Assembly: GCF_028657905.1 (NCBI RefSeq)
Contig: NZ_CP117782.1
Coordinates: 434,001-498,000, forward strand
Direction: 5' to 3'
From: Burkholderia sp. FERM BP-3421
Lineage (GTDB): Bacteria > Pseudomonadota > Gammaproteobacteria > Burkholderiales > Burkholderiaceae
Length of the DNA stretch: 64,000 nucleotides
Shown here: piece by piece, positions 15,858 to 26,000 of the stretch
How the letters are laid out: each line of letters begins with the position of its first letter
How positions within the stretch are numbered: the stretch's first letter is position 1
The notes under the pieces: model-generated
Told to the model about the DNA's origin: nothing
Databases searched by the model: none
Seen by the model: only the letters and a program-made list of their open reading frames with translations
Made by a program: the position numbers and the translations under genes

Positions 15858-17533
15858 CAGGGTCCAGGCTTGAGTGGGGTGCGCGCGAGCAGGATCACGG
15901 GCGCGAGCCCGGCCAGCACGATCGCGAGCGCGGCCACCGCGCCTTCCTCATAGGTGCCGCGCGCGGCCTCCGCGTAGAGCCAGGTCGCGAGCGTGTCGAA
16001 GTTGAGGGGGCGCAGCAGCAGGGTGGCGGGCAATTCCTTCATCGCGTCGACGAACACGAGCAGCGCGCTTGCGACGAGCGCGGGCCGCAGCAGCGGCAGG
16101 TGCACGCGCCGCAGCGTCATGCCGGCGCTTTCGCCGAGCGTGCGCGAAGCCTGTTCGAGCGCGGTCGGGATGCGCGCGAGCCCGGCCTCGATGCTGCCCG
16201 CCGAGATCGCGAGGAAGCGGATCGTATAGGCGAGCACGAGCGCGGCGAGCGAGCCCATCAGCACGAGCCCGTCGCGGCCGAGCAGGCCGGCGAGCGCGCG
16301 GTCGGCCAGCGCGAGCGGCGTGAGCAGGCCGATCGCGAGCACCGTGCCCGGCACCGCGTAGCCGAGGCTCGCGATACGCGCGCAGGCGCGGCCCGCGCGC
16401 TCGGGCGTGCTGTCGCGGCGGTTGCGCGCGGCCCACGCGACGATCAGGCCGCCGGCGAGCGTCGCGAGCGTCGCCCCGCCGGCGAGCAGCAGCGTGTTGC
16501 CGAGGCTCGCGAGCAACTGGCCGGACACGCCGCCCACCTGATGCATGCGTTTCGCGGTTTCCGCGACCAGATAGGCGGCCGGCGCGCCGAAGCCGAGCAG
16601 CACCGGCAGCCAGCCGAGGCACGCGGCGCCCGCGGCCGCCGCGCCGCGCAGCCGCCGCGGCGCGGCGGCGCGCATCCGGCGGCCGTGCGCGTAGCGCTGG
16701 CGACGGCGGCCGTGGCGTTCGAGCGCGATCATCGCGACCACGATCGCGAGCATCGTCACCGCGATCTGCGCGGCGCCGGCGAGATCCGAGCGGGTGATCC
16801 AGGTGGTGTAGATCGAGACGGTCAGGGTCTGCACGCCGAGGAATTCGGAGGCGCCGATGTCGTTCAGCGTTTCGAGCAGCGCGAGGCTCAGCCCGACCGC
16901 GATCGCCGGGCGGGCGAGCGGCAGCACCACGCGCGCGAAGGTTTCGATGCGCCCCGCGCCGAGCGTGCGGGCCGCCTCGACGAGGCTCGCCGATTGCGTG
17001 ACGAACATCGCGCGGGTGCTCAGATACACATACGGATACAGCACGAAGCCGAGCACGAGGATCGCGCCGGGCAGCGAGCGCAGGTCGGGCAGGCGGAACT
17101 GGCGCGGGCTGTCGAAGCCGAGCAGCCAGCGCAGCGCGCCCTGCACGGGGCCGATCGGGTGCAGCAGGTCGAGATAGGCGAACGCGACGATGTAGGTCGG
17201 CACCGCGAGCGGCAGCAGCAGCGCCCAGCTCAGCATGCGCCGGCCCGGGAAGTCATAGGCGGTCACGAGCCACGCGGCGCCCGTGCCGACCACCGTGACG
17301 ATCGCGCCGACGCCCGCGAGCAGCAGCAGCGTGTTCGCGAGCGCGCGCGGCAGCACGAAGGCGGCGAGATGGCGCCAGTGCGCGGGATCCGCGTCGAGCG
17401 CGGCCCAGGCGAGCGTGAGCAGCGGCGCGAGCACCGCGGCCGCGACGAGCGCCGCGGCCGCGAGCCAGCCGCGCTGCGCGACGCGAGGGACGCGCGACGC
17501 AGGGCGGCGGGGCGCAAGCGCCTCAGTTGTCAA
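15857..17533 (-). CDS. Fe(III) ABC transporter permease, FbpB-like (two fused permease halves)
   Basis: A 558-residue permease with about 12 membrane helices in two homologous halves, as is normal for FbpB. Each half has an EAA-type loop: ASLVEAARTLGAGRIETFARV in the first and ALEQASRTLGESAGMTLRRVH in the second. The start used is TTG 17533, which overlaps the 3' end of the binding protein gene by 11 bases; no ATG lies near the start of the first helix. The 1-base overlap with the ATPase gene downstream shows tight coupling. It forms the membrane channel of the iron importer. Confidence 0.92.
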   Translation of the reverse strand: MTTEALAPRRPASRVPRVAQRGWLAAAALVAAAVLAPLLTLAWAALDADPAHWRHLAAFVLPRALANTLLLLAGVGAIVTVVGTGAAWLVTAYDFPGRRMLSWALLLPLAVPTYIVAFAYLDLLHPIGPVQGALRWLLGFDSPRQFRLPDLRSLPGAILVLGFVLYPYVYLSTRAMFVTQSASLVEAARTLGAGRIETFARVVLPLARPAIAVGLSLALLETLNDIGASEFLGVQTLTVSIYTTWITRSDLAGAAQIAVTMLAIVVAMIALERHGRRRQRYAHGRRMRAAAPRRLRGAAAAGAACLGWLPVLLGFGAPAAYLVAETAKRMHQVGGVSGQLLASLGNTLLLAGGATLATLAGGLIVAWAARNRRDSTPERAGRACARIASLGYAVPGTVLAIGLLTPLALADRALAGLLGRDGLVLMGSLAALVLAYTIRFLAISAGSIEAGLARIPTALEQASRTLGESAGMTLRRVHLPLLRPALVASALLVFVDAMKELPATLLLRPLNFDTLATWLYAEAARGTYEEGAVAALAIVLAGLAPVILLARTPLKPGP

Positions 17534-18572
17534 AGCCGACCTTGTCGACCAGCTGGCTCGCGAGCTTGCGATGCTTCGCGATCTCGGCGAGCGGCAGCGC
17601 GTCGACCTTGAGCGGGCCGAAGCTCGCGATCACCGGGTCGAGCGTGACGCCCGCGCGCACCGGATACTCGTAGTTCGCGCGCGCATACAGCGCCTGCGCC
17701 GGCGCGGACGCCAGGTATTCGAGCAGCTTCACGGCGTTGTCGCGGTTCGGCGCGTGCTTCGCGACGGCCGCGCCGCTGATGTTCACGTGGGTGCCGCCGC
17801 CCTTTGCATTGGCGAAGGTCGGGCGCACGACCTTGATCGCGTCGCCCCACTTGCGCGCGTCGGTGCCCGGCTCGGCGTGCTTCATGTGGCCGACATAGTA
17901 GGCGTTCGCGAGCCCGACGTCGCAGATGCCGCCGAGGATGTCGCGCGCGACATCGCGGTCGCCGCCCGTCGCCTTGCGCGCGAGGTTCGCCTTCACGCCG
18001 CGCAGCCACTGCTCGGCCGCGGCCGCCCCGTCGTGCGCGATCATCGCGGCGACGAGCGCGGTGTTGTACGGATGCTGGCCCGAGCGGATGCACACCTTGC
18101 CCTTCCACTTTGGATCGGCGAGATCCTCGTAGCGGACGGCGTCGAGCTTCAGATCCTTTTCCACGTAGAGCACGCGGTCGCGCAGCGACAGCGCGTACCA
18201 GTCGCCGTTCGCGCCGCGCAGGTTCGCGGGGATCGCGTCGGCGAGCGTGCTCGAACGCACCGGCTGCGTGAGCCCGCCGTCGACGAGATCGAGCAGGTTG
18301 CCGATGTCGACCGTCATCAGCACGTCGGCCGGCGACTTCGCGCCTTCCGCCTTGACCCGTTCGAGCAGGCCGTCCTTCACGAACACGGTGTTGACCTTGA
18401 CGCCGCTGTCGCGCGTGAACGCGTCGATCAGCGGCTGGATCAGTTTCGGTTCGCGGGTGGTGTAGAGGCTGACCTCGTCGGCCGCGTGCGCGGGCAGCGC
18501 GAGCGCGGCGACGGCGCCCGCCAGCGCGAGCGTGCGGGCGAACGGGACCAGGGGGATGCGAGTCGGGTACAT
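17523..18572 (-). CDS. Periplasmic Fe(III)-binding protein, FbpA-like
   Basis: A 349-residue periplasmic binding protein. Residues 1-31 are a Sec signal peptide ending in ALPAHA-ADE, with mature start ADEVSLYTTREPKL. The ferric-ion site of the FbpA family is visible as GLANAYYVGHM, whose paired tyrosines bind iron. The ATG at 18572 starts the signal peptide; upstream in-frame sequence is not signal-like. It is first in the three-gene importer operon. A GCGAATGCGAATC-type sequence about 90 bases upstream may be a Fur site, which would fit iron control. Confidence 0.92.
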   Translation of the reverse strand: MYPTRIPLVPFARTLALAGAVAALALPAHAADEVSLYTTREPKLIQPLIDAFTRDSGVKVNTVFVKDGLLERVKAEGAKSPADVLMTVDIGNLLDLVDGGLTQPVRSSTLADAIPANLRGANGDWYALSLRDRVLYVEKDLKLDAVRYEDLADPKWKGKVCIRSGQHPYNTALVAAMIAHDGAAAAEQWLRGVKANLARKATGGDRDVARDILGGICDVGLANAYYVGHMKHAEPGTDARKWGDAIKVVRPTFANAKGGGTHVNISGAAVAKHAPNRDNAVKLLEYLASAPAQALYARANYEYPVRAGVTLDPVIASFGPLKVDALPLAEIAKHRKLASQLVDKVGFDN

Positions 18573-18661
18573 GGAACCTCCGGAGGATCGGCCGCGCGGC
18601 CGCGACGCGCCGGCTCGGCGCATTGAACATTACAAAAATGAAAGAAAGCGGATTGTAAGTT

Positions 18662-18680
18662 GAATGCGAATGCGAATCAA
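18662..18680. promoter_or_regulatory. Possible Fur box upstream of the iron importer operon
   Basis: GAATGCGAATGCGAATCAA contains repeated NATWAT-like hexamers (GAATGC, GAATGC, GAATCA) that resemble the degenerate Fur sites of GC-rich bacteria. It lies between the divergent iron importer operon and a small membrane protein gene. The match is only approximate. Confidence 0.3.
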
Positions 18681-18789
18681 CTTTGGGGCGCGGCGGCGGG
18701 GCGGGGAGAAATGCGCGGGGATGGGGGCGTCGCGCGGGCTTGCGCGTAGAATGCCCGCTTCGATGACTTTGACGAAGCGAGACCCGACC

Positions 18790-18966
18790 ATGAACGATCA
18801 GCGCAAGAAGAATCCGGTATTCGGCGTATCCATCCTGATCGTCGTCGCGGTGGTGCTGGTGATCGGCACCATCCTGTACAACGCGATCTCGCAGAAGCGC
18901 GACTACGACGAGGCGCATCCGGCGCCCGCGGCGAGCGCGTCGGCAGCGCAGGGCAACGGCAACTGA
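18790..18966 (+). CDS. Small single-pass membrane protein
   Basis: A 58-residue protein: a basic start (MNDQRKKNPVFG), one strong membrane helix (VSILIVVAVVLVIGTILYNA, about residues 13-32) and a charged then Ala-rich tail (AHPAPAASASAAQGNGN). The size and topology suggest a small membrane accessory protein, but no family was recognised. It is divergent from the iron importer operon and convergent with the amino acid permease gene, so context gives no clear role. Confidence 0.7.
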   Translation: MNDQRKKNPVFGVSILIVVAVVLVIGTILYNAISQKRDYDEAHPAPAASASAAQGNGN

Positions 18967-19000
18967 GCGGCCGGACCGGGCGACCCCGTCCGGCGCGGCA

Positions 19001-20365
19001 TCAGGACGACGCGGCCGCGAGCTTCGGCCGGATCCGCGTGGCGTACACGAGCGCGAGCAGCACGAGCCAGGCGAAGCCGACGTAGAGCGCGACGCGGGTG
19101 TCCTCGACGTAGCCGATCATCGCGATCACGAACACCATGAACAGGATCGTGAGCGCCGGGCCGACCGGCCAGAACGGCACCTTGAACTTGAGCGCGGCGG
19201 TCTCGGCGCGCGACAGCCGCCGCCGCATCGCGACCTGCGACAGCAGGATCATCAGCCACACCCACACGGTCGCGAAGGTCGCGATCGCGGCCACCATCAG
19301 GAACACGTCCTTCGGCATCAGGTAGTTGAGCACGACGCCGATCAGCAGCGCGCCCGCCATCACGAGCACCGTGACCCACGGCACGCCGTGCCGCGAGGTC
19401 GCGGCCAGCGCGCGCGGCGCCTGGCCCTGGCGCGCCATGCCGTACATCATGCGGCCCGCGCCGAAGATGTCGCTGTTGATCGCCGAGATGGCCGCGCTGA
19501 TCACGACCAGGTTCAGGATGCTCGCGGCCGACTGCACGCCGAGCGCCGAGAAGATCTGCACGAACGGGCTGCCGTTCGAGCCCACGCCGGTCCACGGGAA
19601 GATCGACATCAGCACGACCATGGTCAGCACGTAGAACAGCAGGATGCGCACCGGCACTGCGTTGATCGCGCGCGGCAGCACGCGTTCGGGATCCTTGGCC
19701 TCGCCCGCGCTCATGCCGATCACCTCGATCCCGCCGTACGCGAAGATCACCACCGACAGCGCCGCGATCAGGCCGCCCATGCCGTTCGGCAGGAAGCCGC
19801 CGTGGCTCCACAGGTTCGAGAGCGAGGGCGCGCTCCGGCCGCCGAGCGCCACGCCCGCGACCAGGATCGCGACGCCGCCGCCGATCATCGCGACGATCGC
19901 GCCGACCTTCACGATCGACAGCCAGAACTCCAGCTCGCCGAACACCTTCACGTGGCACAGGTTCAGCCCGCAGATCAGCGCGACCACCGCGAGCACCCAG
20001 ATCCACTGCGGCACGTCCGGAAACCAGAAGCCCATGTAGATGCCGAACGCGGTGACGTCGGCGATCGCGACGATCACCATTTCGAGCGTATAGGTCCAGC
20101 CGGTCACGAAGCCCGCGAACGGGCCGAGGTTGTCGGTCGCGTACTGGCCGAACGACCCCGACACGGGCTCGCGCACCGCCATCTCGCCGAGCGCGCGCAT
20201 CACCATGTAGACGGCCGCGCCGCCGAGGATGTACGCGAGGATCACCGCGGGGCCGGCCAGCTGGATCGCGGTCGCCGACCCGTAGAACAGCCCGGTGCCG
20301 ATCGCCGAGCCGAGCGCGAGAAAGCGGATATGGCGCGCGCTCAGGTGGCGCTGCAAATTCTTCAT
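19001..20365 (-). CDS. Amino acid permease, ProY/GabP-type (APC superfamily)
   Basis: A 454-residue transporter with 12 predicted membrane helices. The start (HLSARHIRFLALGSAIGTG) and the first-helix GSAIGTGLFYGSA motif are those of the amino acid transporter (AAT) family of the APC superfamily. The EMAVREPVSGSFGQYA segment and the overall length fit ProY, HutT and GabP proteins. It imports a neutral or imino acid with protons; the substrate is not certain. It stands alone. A palindrome AGTTGT-CTAT-ACAACT about 60 bases upstream of the start looks like a GntR/HutC-type operator, which would suit histidine or related amino acid control. Confidence 0.88.
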   Translation of the reverse strand: MKNLQRHLSARHIRFLALGSAIGTGLFYGSATAIQLAGPAVILAYILGGAAVYMVMRALGEMAVREPVSGSFGQYATDNLGPFAGFVTGWTYTLEMVIVAIADVTAFGIYMGFWFPDVPQWIWVLAVVALICGLNLCHVKVFGELEFWLSIVKVGAIVAMIGGGVAILVAGVALGGRSAPSLSNLWSHGGFLPNGMGGLIAALSVVIFAYGGIEVIGMSAGEAKDPERVLPRAINAVPVRILLFYVLTMVVLMSIFPWTGVGSNGSPFVQIFSALGVQSAASILNLVVISAAISAINSDIFGAGRMMYGMARQGQAPRALAATSRHGVPWVTVLVMAGALLIGVVLNYLMPKDVFLMVAAIATFATVWVWLMILLSQVAMRRRLSRAETAALKFKVPFWPVGPALTILFMVFVIAMIGYVEDTRVALYVGFAWLVLLALVYATRIRPKLAAASS

Positions 20366-20426
20366 GGTGTCTCCTGATGACGAGGATCGCGCGCCGCGCG
20401 CCATCGCGCGGCGGGTGCCTCGTTCG

Positions 20427-20442
20427 AGTTGTCTATACAACT
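20427..20442. promoter_or_regulatory. Operator-like palindrome upstream of the permease gene
   Basis: AGTTGT-CTAT-ACAACT is a perfect 6-base-arm palindrome 62 bases before the permease ATG. The TTGT..ACAA form is common for GntR-family (HutC-like) regulators. The regulator itself is not in the window. Confidence 0.4.
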
Positions 20443-20591
20443 TGATGCGGGAATGATCATATCAATCGGGGCGCGCCGACAATAGTCGGGAATGTCCCGA
20501 CTGCAACCGGACGCGCGCAGGGCTAACAGGGATAAGGTGGGCGGCCTGGGCGGGGCGATCCGCACGCCACGGATGGCCGCCCCGCGGAGCC

Positions 20592-22880
20592 TTACTCGGG
20601 CAGGCGGATCACGCCGGCGTCCTTGCGGATCAGCAGCGACGACGCGAGCATTTGCTTGCACTGGTGCGCGAGCACCTTGAGGTCGTGGGTCAGGTCGGCG
20701 CTCGCCGCGTCCGACTGCTCGGCCGCGACCACCATCGCATCGAGGTCGCGGGTGACGCGCTTGCCGGCGTCCAGGTGGTCCGCGGCGGGGGGCGAACCGG
20801 CCTCCGCCTGTTCGAGATTATCCCGGATTGCGGCGAGACAGCGCTCGAGCGCGTCGAGATCGACCCGGGCGTCCTGCGTATACGCATGGCGCAGCAGCGG
20901 CGCGGCGGCCGTGATCTGCGCGCCGAGCACGTGGGTCTGCACGAGCAGGTCGTTCAGCTCGGGCACGAACTTCTGGTGCGCCTTCGGCTCGATCATCATG
21001 CGCTGGAACGCCTGGCCCAGGTTCGCGAACGCGATGTGCACGTTCTTGCGCGCGAGCCGGTACGGGTAGTCGCCTTCGAGCGGCGGCAGCGCCGCCTCGA
21101 TCGCGACCGCCACCGCCGGCACGGCCGCCGCGCCGTCCGCCGTCGGCACGACGGGCGCGGGCATGCCGCGCCCGATGCGCGACGCGGCCTCGAAGTACTT
21201 GCGCAGCGTCGCGAGCATGTCGCCGACCAGCTTGCCCATCGCGCGGTATTCCCAGTACGGGAACAGCCGGCTCGCGGCGATCGCGATCATGCAGCCGACC
21301 ACGGTGTCGATCGCGCGTTCGCCGATGATCCGCATGTTGCCCGGCGCGAGCAGGTGGAACATCAGCAGCACGTAGGCCGAGGTGAACACCACGCTCGCGC
21401 CGTAGTTGAACAGCAGCAGGCTGTAGCTCATCACCATCGAGCCGAACATGATGATGATCAGCAGGTGCGGCTCCTGGACCGTGTAGATCAGCGCGAGGCT
21501 GGCCGCGCAGCCGATCAGCGTACCGATGATCCGCTGCGCGTTGCGCTGCTTGGTCAGCGAATAGCCGGGCTTCAGGATGATGATGGTCGTCATCACGATC
21601 CAGTACGCATTGGTCAGCGGCAGCAGCCGGCCGACCCAGAACCCGACCGCGACCGCGATCGTCATGCGCAGCGCGTGGCGGAAGCTCGGCGAGCGCAGGT
21701 TCAGGTTCGAGAACAGCAGCAGCGGCGACATGCGCCGGCGCTGCAGGAAGCGGGTCAGCGTCTTGTCGATCTTCAGCTCGGTCTGCTGGCCGTCGGTGCG
21801 CTCGGACAGGCTGCGGCGCATCTTGTCGATCAGGCGCGTCGCGCTCCAGATCCGCCGGAACGTGGTGAGCACCGCCGCGTACGCTTCCGCGTTGCCGGCC
21901 GGGAAGTTCTTCTTGCGCATCAGCTCGATCTCGTACTCGATCGCGCGCAGTTCCGCCTTGACGCTGATGCGCGTGTGCGGCCGGCGGTTCTCCAGCACCG
22001 CGAGGCCGATTTCCTCGAGGTCGGAGGCCGCCTTGCGGATCAGGTCGCGGTAGAAGATCATCAGGTCCGAGCCGCCGAAGGTGTTGCGCACGAGCGGGTA
22101 GTCGGTGTGCGCGCCGACGAACAGCTCGTGCAGGTCGACGCTGTTGATGAACAGGTTGAACATCATCGTGCGGCTCGGGTCGAGCTTGCCCTGGCGCAGT
22201 TTCGGCAGGTTGCGCAGCACGATGTCGCGCGCGGTTTCCTGGGTCTCCACCGCGGTGATCTGCTTCGCGACCAGGTTGCGGTAGCACTCGTCGAGATCGG
22301 AATCGAGATCGTAGAAATCGGCGCGCGCGAGCAGGTAGGTCGCGCACGCGAACAGGCTCTCGGCCAGCGCCTGCTGCTCGATGCGGTGCGCCTGCCAGCG
22401 CGACACGAGGGTCGCCCAGTAGGTGTACCAGAGCCCGCCCACGAGGATCCACGAAGCATTGACGAGCGCCTGCAGCGGCGTGAAGCGTTCCTCCAGCGTC
22501 ATCACCATCATGAACAGCGTGGCGAAGCTGATCTGCGGCCAGCGGTTGCCGTACACGACGATCAGCGACAGCACGAACGTGAGCGGCACGATCGTGAACC
22601 ACAGCGCGAAGATGTTCGGCGTCGCGAGCCCGGTCGCGAGCGCAGAGAAGAAGCCGATCACGCTGCACGCGAGCATTTCGTTGTGCTTGTACTTCAGCGG
22701 GCCGGGCATGTCGACCACGCAGGCGCCGAGCGCGCCCGTCGCGATCGTGAAGCCGAGTTCGCGATTGTCAAATATGATCAGGAACAGCACCGCCGGCAGC
22801 GACACCCCGACCGCGATCCGCAGACCGCCGAAAAAATACTGGCTGTAGAAAAACTTCCGGAGTTCGACGGAATAGCGCAT
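20592..22880 (-). CDS. FUSC family inner-membrane protein (YccS/AaeB-like)
   Basis: A 762-residue protein with two blocks of membrane helices (about residues 15-165 and 395-530), each followed by a soluble helical region (about 170-390 and 540-762). This duplicated arrangement is that of the fusaric acid resistance/aromatic acid exporter-like (FUSC) superfamily. Motifs include GALGACVVDMPGPLKYKHNE in the first block and NAYWIVMTTIIILKPGYSLT, the family signature, in the second. It is probably an exporter of aromatic or other acids, but no membrane fusion partner lies next to it, so it resembles the stand-alone YccS type. It is divergent from recC. Confidence 0.9.
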   Translation of the reverse strand: MRYSVELRKFFYSQYFFGGLRIAVGVSLPAVLFLIIFDNRELGFTIATGALGACVVDMPGPLKYKHNEMLACSVIGFFSALATGLATPNIFALWFTIVPLTFVLSLIVVYGNRWPQISFATLFMMVMTLEERFTPLQALVNASWILVGGLWYTYWATLVSRWQAHRIEQQALAESLFACATYLLARADFYDLDSDLDECYRNLVAKQITAVETQETARDIVLRNLPKLRQGKLDPSRTMMFNLFINSVDLHELFVGAHTDYPLVRNTFGGSDLMIFYRDLIRKAASDLEEIGLAVLENRRPHTRISVKAELRAIEYEIELMRKKNFPAGNAEAYAAVLTTFRRIWSATRLIDKMRRSLSERTDGQQTELKIDKTLTRFLQRRRMSPLLLFSNLNLRSPSFRHALRMTIAVAVGFWVGRLLPLTNAYWIVMTTIIILKPGYSLTKQRNAQRIIGTLIGCAASLALIYTVQEPHLLIIIMFGSMVMSYSLLLFNYGASVVFTSAYVLLMFHLLAPGNMRIIGERAIDTVVGCMIAIAASRLFPYWEYRAMGKLVGDMLATLRKYFEAASRIGRGMPAPVVPTADGAAAVPAVAVAIEAALPPLEGDYPYRLARKNVHIAFANLGQAFQRMMIEPKAHQKFVPELNDLLVQTHVLGAQITAAAPLLRHAYTQDARVDLDALERCLAAIRDNLEQAEAGSPPAADHLDAGKRVTRDLDAMVVAAEQSDAASADLTHDLKVLAHQCKQMLASSLLIRKDAGVIRLPE

Positions 22881-23071
22881 CGATGGGATGAATGGCAGAC
22901 GAGGGGCGCGTGCGCGCGCCGATTGGCGAGGAGTCTATCGTATTTCCACGGCCGCGCCGGACGCAATCGGCGTCAACCCGGCGCGCGCCGGTTCTCGCCG
23001 TCCGATGCGTTTGCTATCCTTGGCGCTTCGACCGCGCGGGCCCACCCGCGCGAGACTTTCGCGCAGGTTTC

Positions 23072-26000
23072 ATGCTCCACCTTTTCTATTCGAACCGTCA
23101 CGAGACGCTCGCCGCCGCGCTGCTCGCCGATCTTGAGTCGGCGCCCGGCGGGCCGTGGGCCGCGCAGCAGGTGATCGTGCCGAGCGCGGCGCTGCGCCGG
23201 CGGCTCGAACTCGACATCGCCGGCCTGCACGGCGTCTGCGCGAACGTGCAGTTCACCTATCTCGCGCAATGGCTGTGGGCGCGGATCGGCGAGGTGCTGA
23301 CCGTGCCGCCGCGTTCGCCGTATGCGCCCGACCGGCTCGTGTGGCGCTGCTACCGGCTGCTGTCGGACGAGGCCGACGCGCCGTGGCGCGCGTCGCCGCG
23401 ACTGTCCGCCTACCTCGCGGCGGCCGATGCGCCGATGCGTCACGAGCTGGCGCAGCGCATCGCGATGGTGTTCGACCACTACCTCACGTACCGGCCGGAG
23501 TGGCTCGCGCTGTGGCGCGACGGCGCGTCGATCTTCGAACGCGAGGGCGCGCCGCGCCACGGCGCGGACGCCGCGCGCGACGACGAGGCGTGGCAGGGCG
23601 CGCTGTGGCGCGCGCTGCTCGCGGAGCTGAGCGACAGCGGCGTGCCGCCCGCGCACCGTTTCCTCGACGAGGTGAAGACGCGCGATCCGGCCGCGCGCGC
23701 GCCGTGCTGGCCGGCGTCGGTCAGCGTGTTCGCGCTGCCGACCATGCCGCCGCTGCACGTGGCGCTCCTGCGCGAGCTGTCGCGCTGGATCGACGTGCGG
23801 ATCTACGCGCTCAATCCGTGCCGCGAATTCTGGTTCGACATCGTCACGGCCGCGCGCGCGGAATCGCTCGACGCGGCCGACCAGCTCGACTACCAGCAGG
23901 TCGGCCATCCGCTCCTCGCCGAGTGGGGCCGGCAGGCCCAGGCGCAGCTGCACATGCTGCACGAGCTGACCGAGAGCGCGGCGGCGGGCGATGCGTCGCT
24001 GTACGTCGACAATCCCGCGCCGACCTGGCTCGCGCGGGTCCAGAACGCGATGCTCGCGCTGCAGCCCGAGGCGGAACTCGGGCCGCCGCCCGCCGAGGCG
24101 GGCGTCGAGGTGCACGTGTGCCACAGCCTCGCGCGCCAGCTCGAAGTGCTGCACGACCGGCTGCTCGCGTGGTTCGACGCCGATCCCGGCCTCGCGCCCG
24201 CCGACGTGCTGGTCGCCGTCGCGGATCTCGCGGCGGCCGGGCCCTTGATCGACGCCGTGTTCGGCACCTCGGCGCCGCACGACGCGCGCCGCATTCCCTA
24301 TCGCATCACGGGGCTGCCGCCGTCGCAGGCGAACCCGGTCGCGCGCGTGCTGCTCGACTGGCTCGCGCTGCCCGAGCGCAGCGTCGGCGCGCCGGAGCTG
24401 ATCGAATGGCTGCGCGTCGACGCGGTCGCGGCCCGCTACGGCATCGACGCGGCCGCGCTCGAAACCGTGCAGACCTGGCTCGCGGCCGCCGGCGCGCGAC
24501 GCGGGCTCGCGGCCGAGCCGGGCGAGGCGCCCGCCGTGCCCGCGCCGCGCCACACTTTCGCCGATGCGCTCACGCGCCTGTTTCTCGGCTATGCGATGCC
24601 CGACGGCGCGGCGCCCGTCGAGTCCTGGCTGCCCGTCGAGGGCGCGGAGGGCAGCGAGGCCGAGCTGCTCGGCCGGCTCGCGCGCTTCACCGACGATCTC
24701 GACGGCTTCGCGCGGCGGCTCGCCGACAGCCATGCGCCGCAGGGCTGGAGCGAGCTGTTCGCGGACACCCTCGCGCGTTTCTTCGATTCGGGGCCGGCCT
24801 ATGCCGACGCGCTGTCGGGCGTGCGCGACGCGCTCGACGCGATGCTCGCGGCGATGGCGGAGGGCGCGCTCGACGCGCCGCTGCCGGCCGCGGTGGTGCG
24901 CGCCGGCTTCGCGTCCGCGCTCGACGATCCGGCGCGCGGCGGGGTGCCGTGGGGCGGCGTCACGTTCTCGTCGCTGACGAGCCTGCGCGGCCTGCCGTAT
25001 CGTGTCGTGTGCCTGCTCGGCATGGACGACGGCGTGCTGCCGAGCCTCACGCGCGCGGACGAGTTCGACCTGATGGCGGTGTTCGCGAAGCTCGGCGACC
25101 GCCAGCGCCGCGACGACGAGCGCAACCTGTTCCTCGACCTCGTGCTCGCGGCGCGCGATCGATTGTTGATCGCCTATACGGGGCGCAGCATCCGCGACAA
25201 CGCGCCGTTGCCGCCGGCCGCGCTCGTCGATGAACTGCTCGACCACCTCGCGGCGATCTCGGCGGGCGAGGGCGCGTCGCCGGCCGAGGTGGACGCCGCG
25301 CGCGCGGGCTTCATCGTCGAGCATCCGCTGCAGCCGTTCTCGGCCGACTATTTCAGCGGCGCGCGCGGCGGCGCGCGTGCGCTGTTCAGCTACGACAGCG
25401 AACGCGCGACGCTCGCCGCGCAGCTCGCGCTCGACGACGCCCGGCCGGTCGCGCCGTTCTTCCCCGCACCGCTGCCGGCCGAGCCGGCGACGCCCGTCGC
25501 GTTCGGCGATTTCGAGCGTTTCTGGCGCCACCCGGCGCGCGCGCTGCTGCGCGAGCGGCTCGGCATCGTGCTGGCCGACGCGCAGGCGGAGTTGCTCGAC
25601 ACCGAGCCGTTCGCGCTCGACTACGCGGGCAGCGACGCGCTCGCCGCGCGCGTGCTGCCGCTGCTCGTCGACACGGACGACGCGGTCGCGCACGACCATG
25701 CGCTGCGCGTGGCCGACGCGAGCCCGGAACTGCCGGGCGGCGCGACGGGCGCGGTATGGCGCGACCAGGCGCTCGATGCGCTCACGCAGCTCGCGGGCAA
25801 GGTGCGGCACGCGCTCGCCGACGGTGCGACGCGCCTGCCGTTCACGCTCGACGTGACGCCGCGCTGGCCGGACGGCGAGCCCGCGTGGTTCGGCGTGCAC
25901 GATGCGGCGCTCGCGCGCGACGCGACGGCCGCGCCGTTGCGGCTGCACGGCACGCTGAACCGGCTGACCCCGGCCGGCCAGGTGATCTACCGCTACGCGC

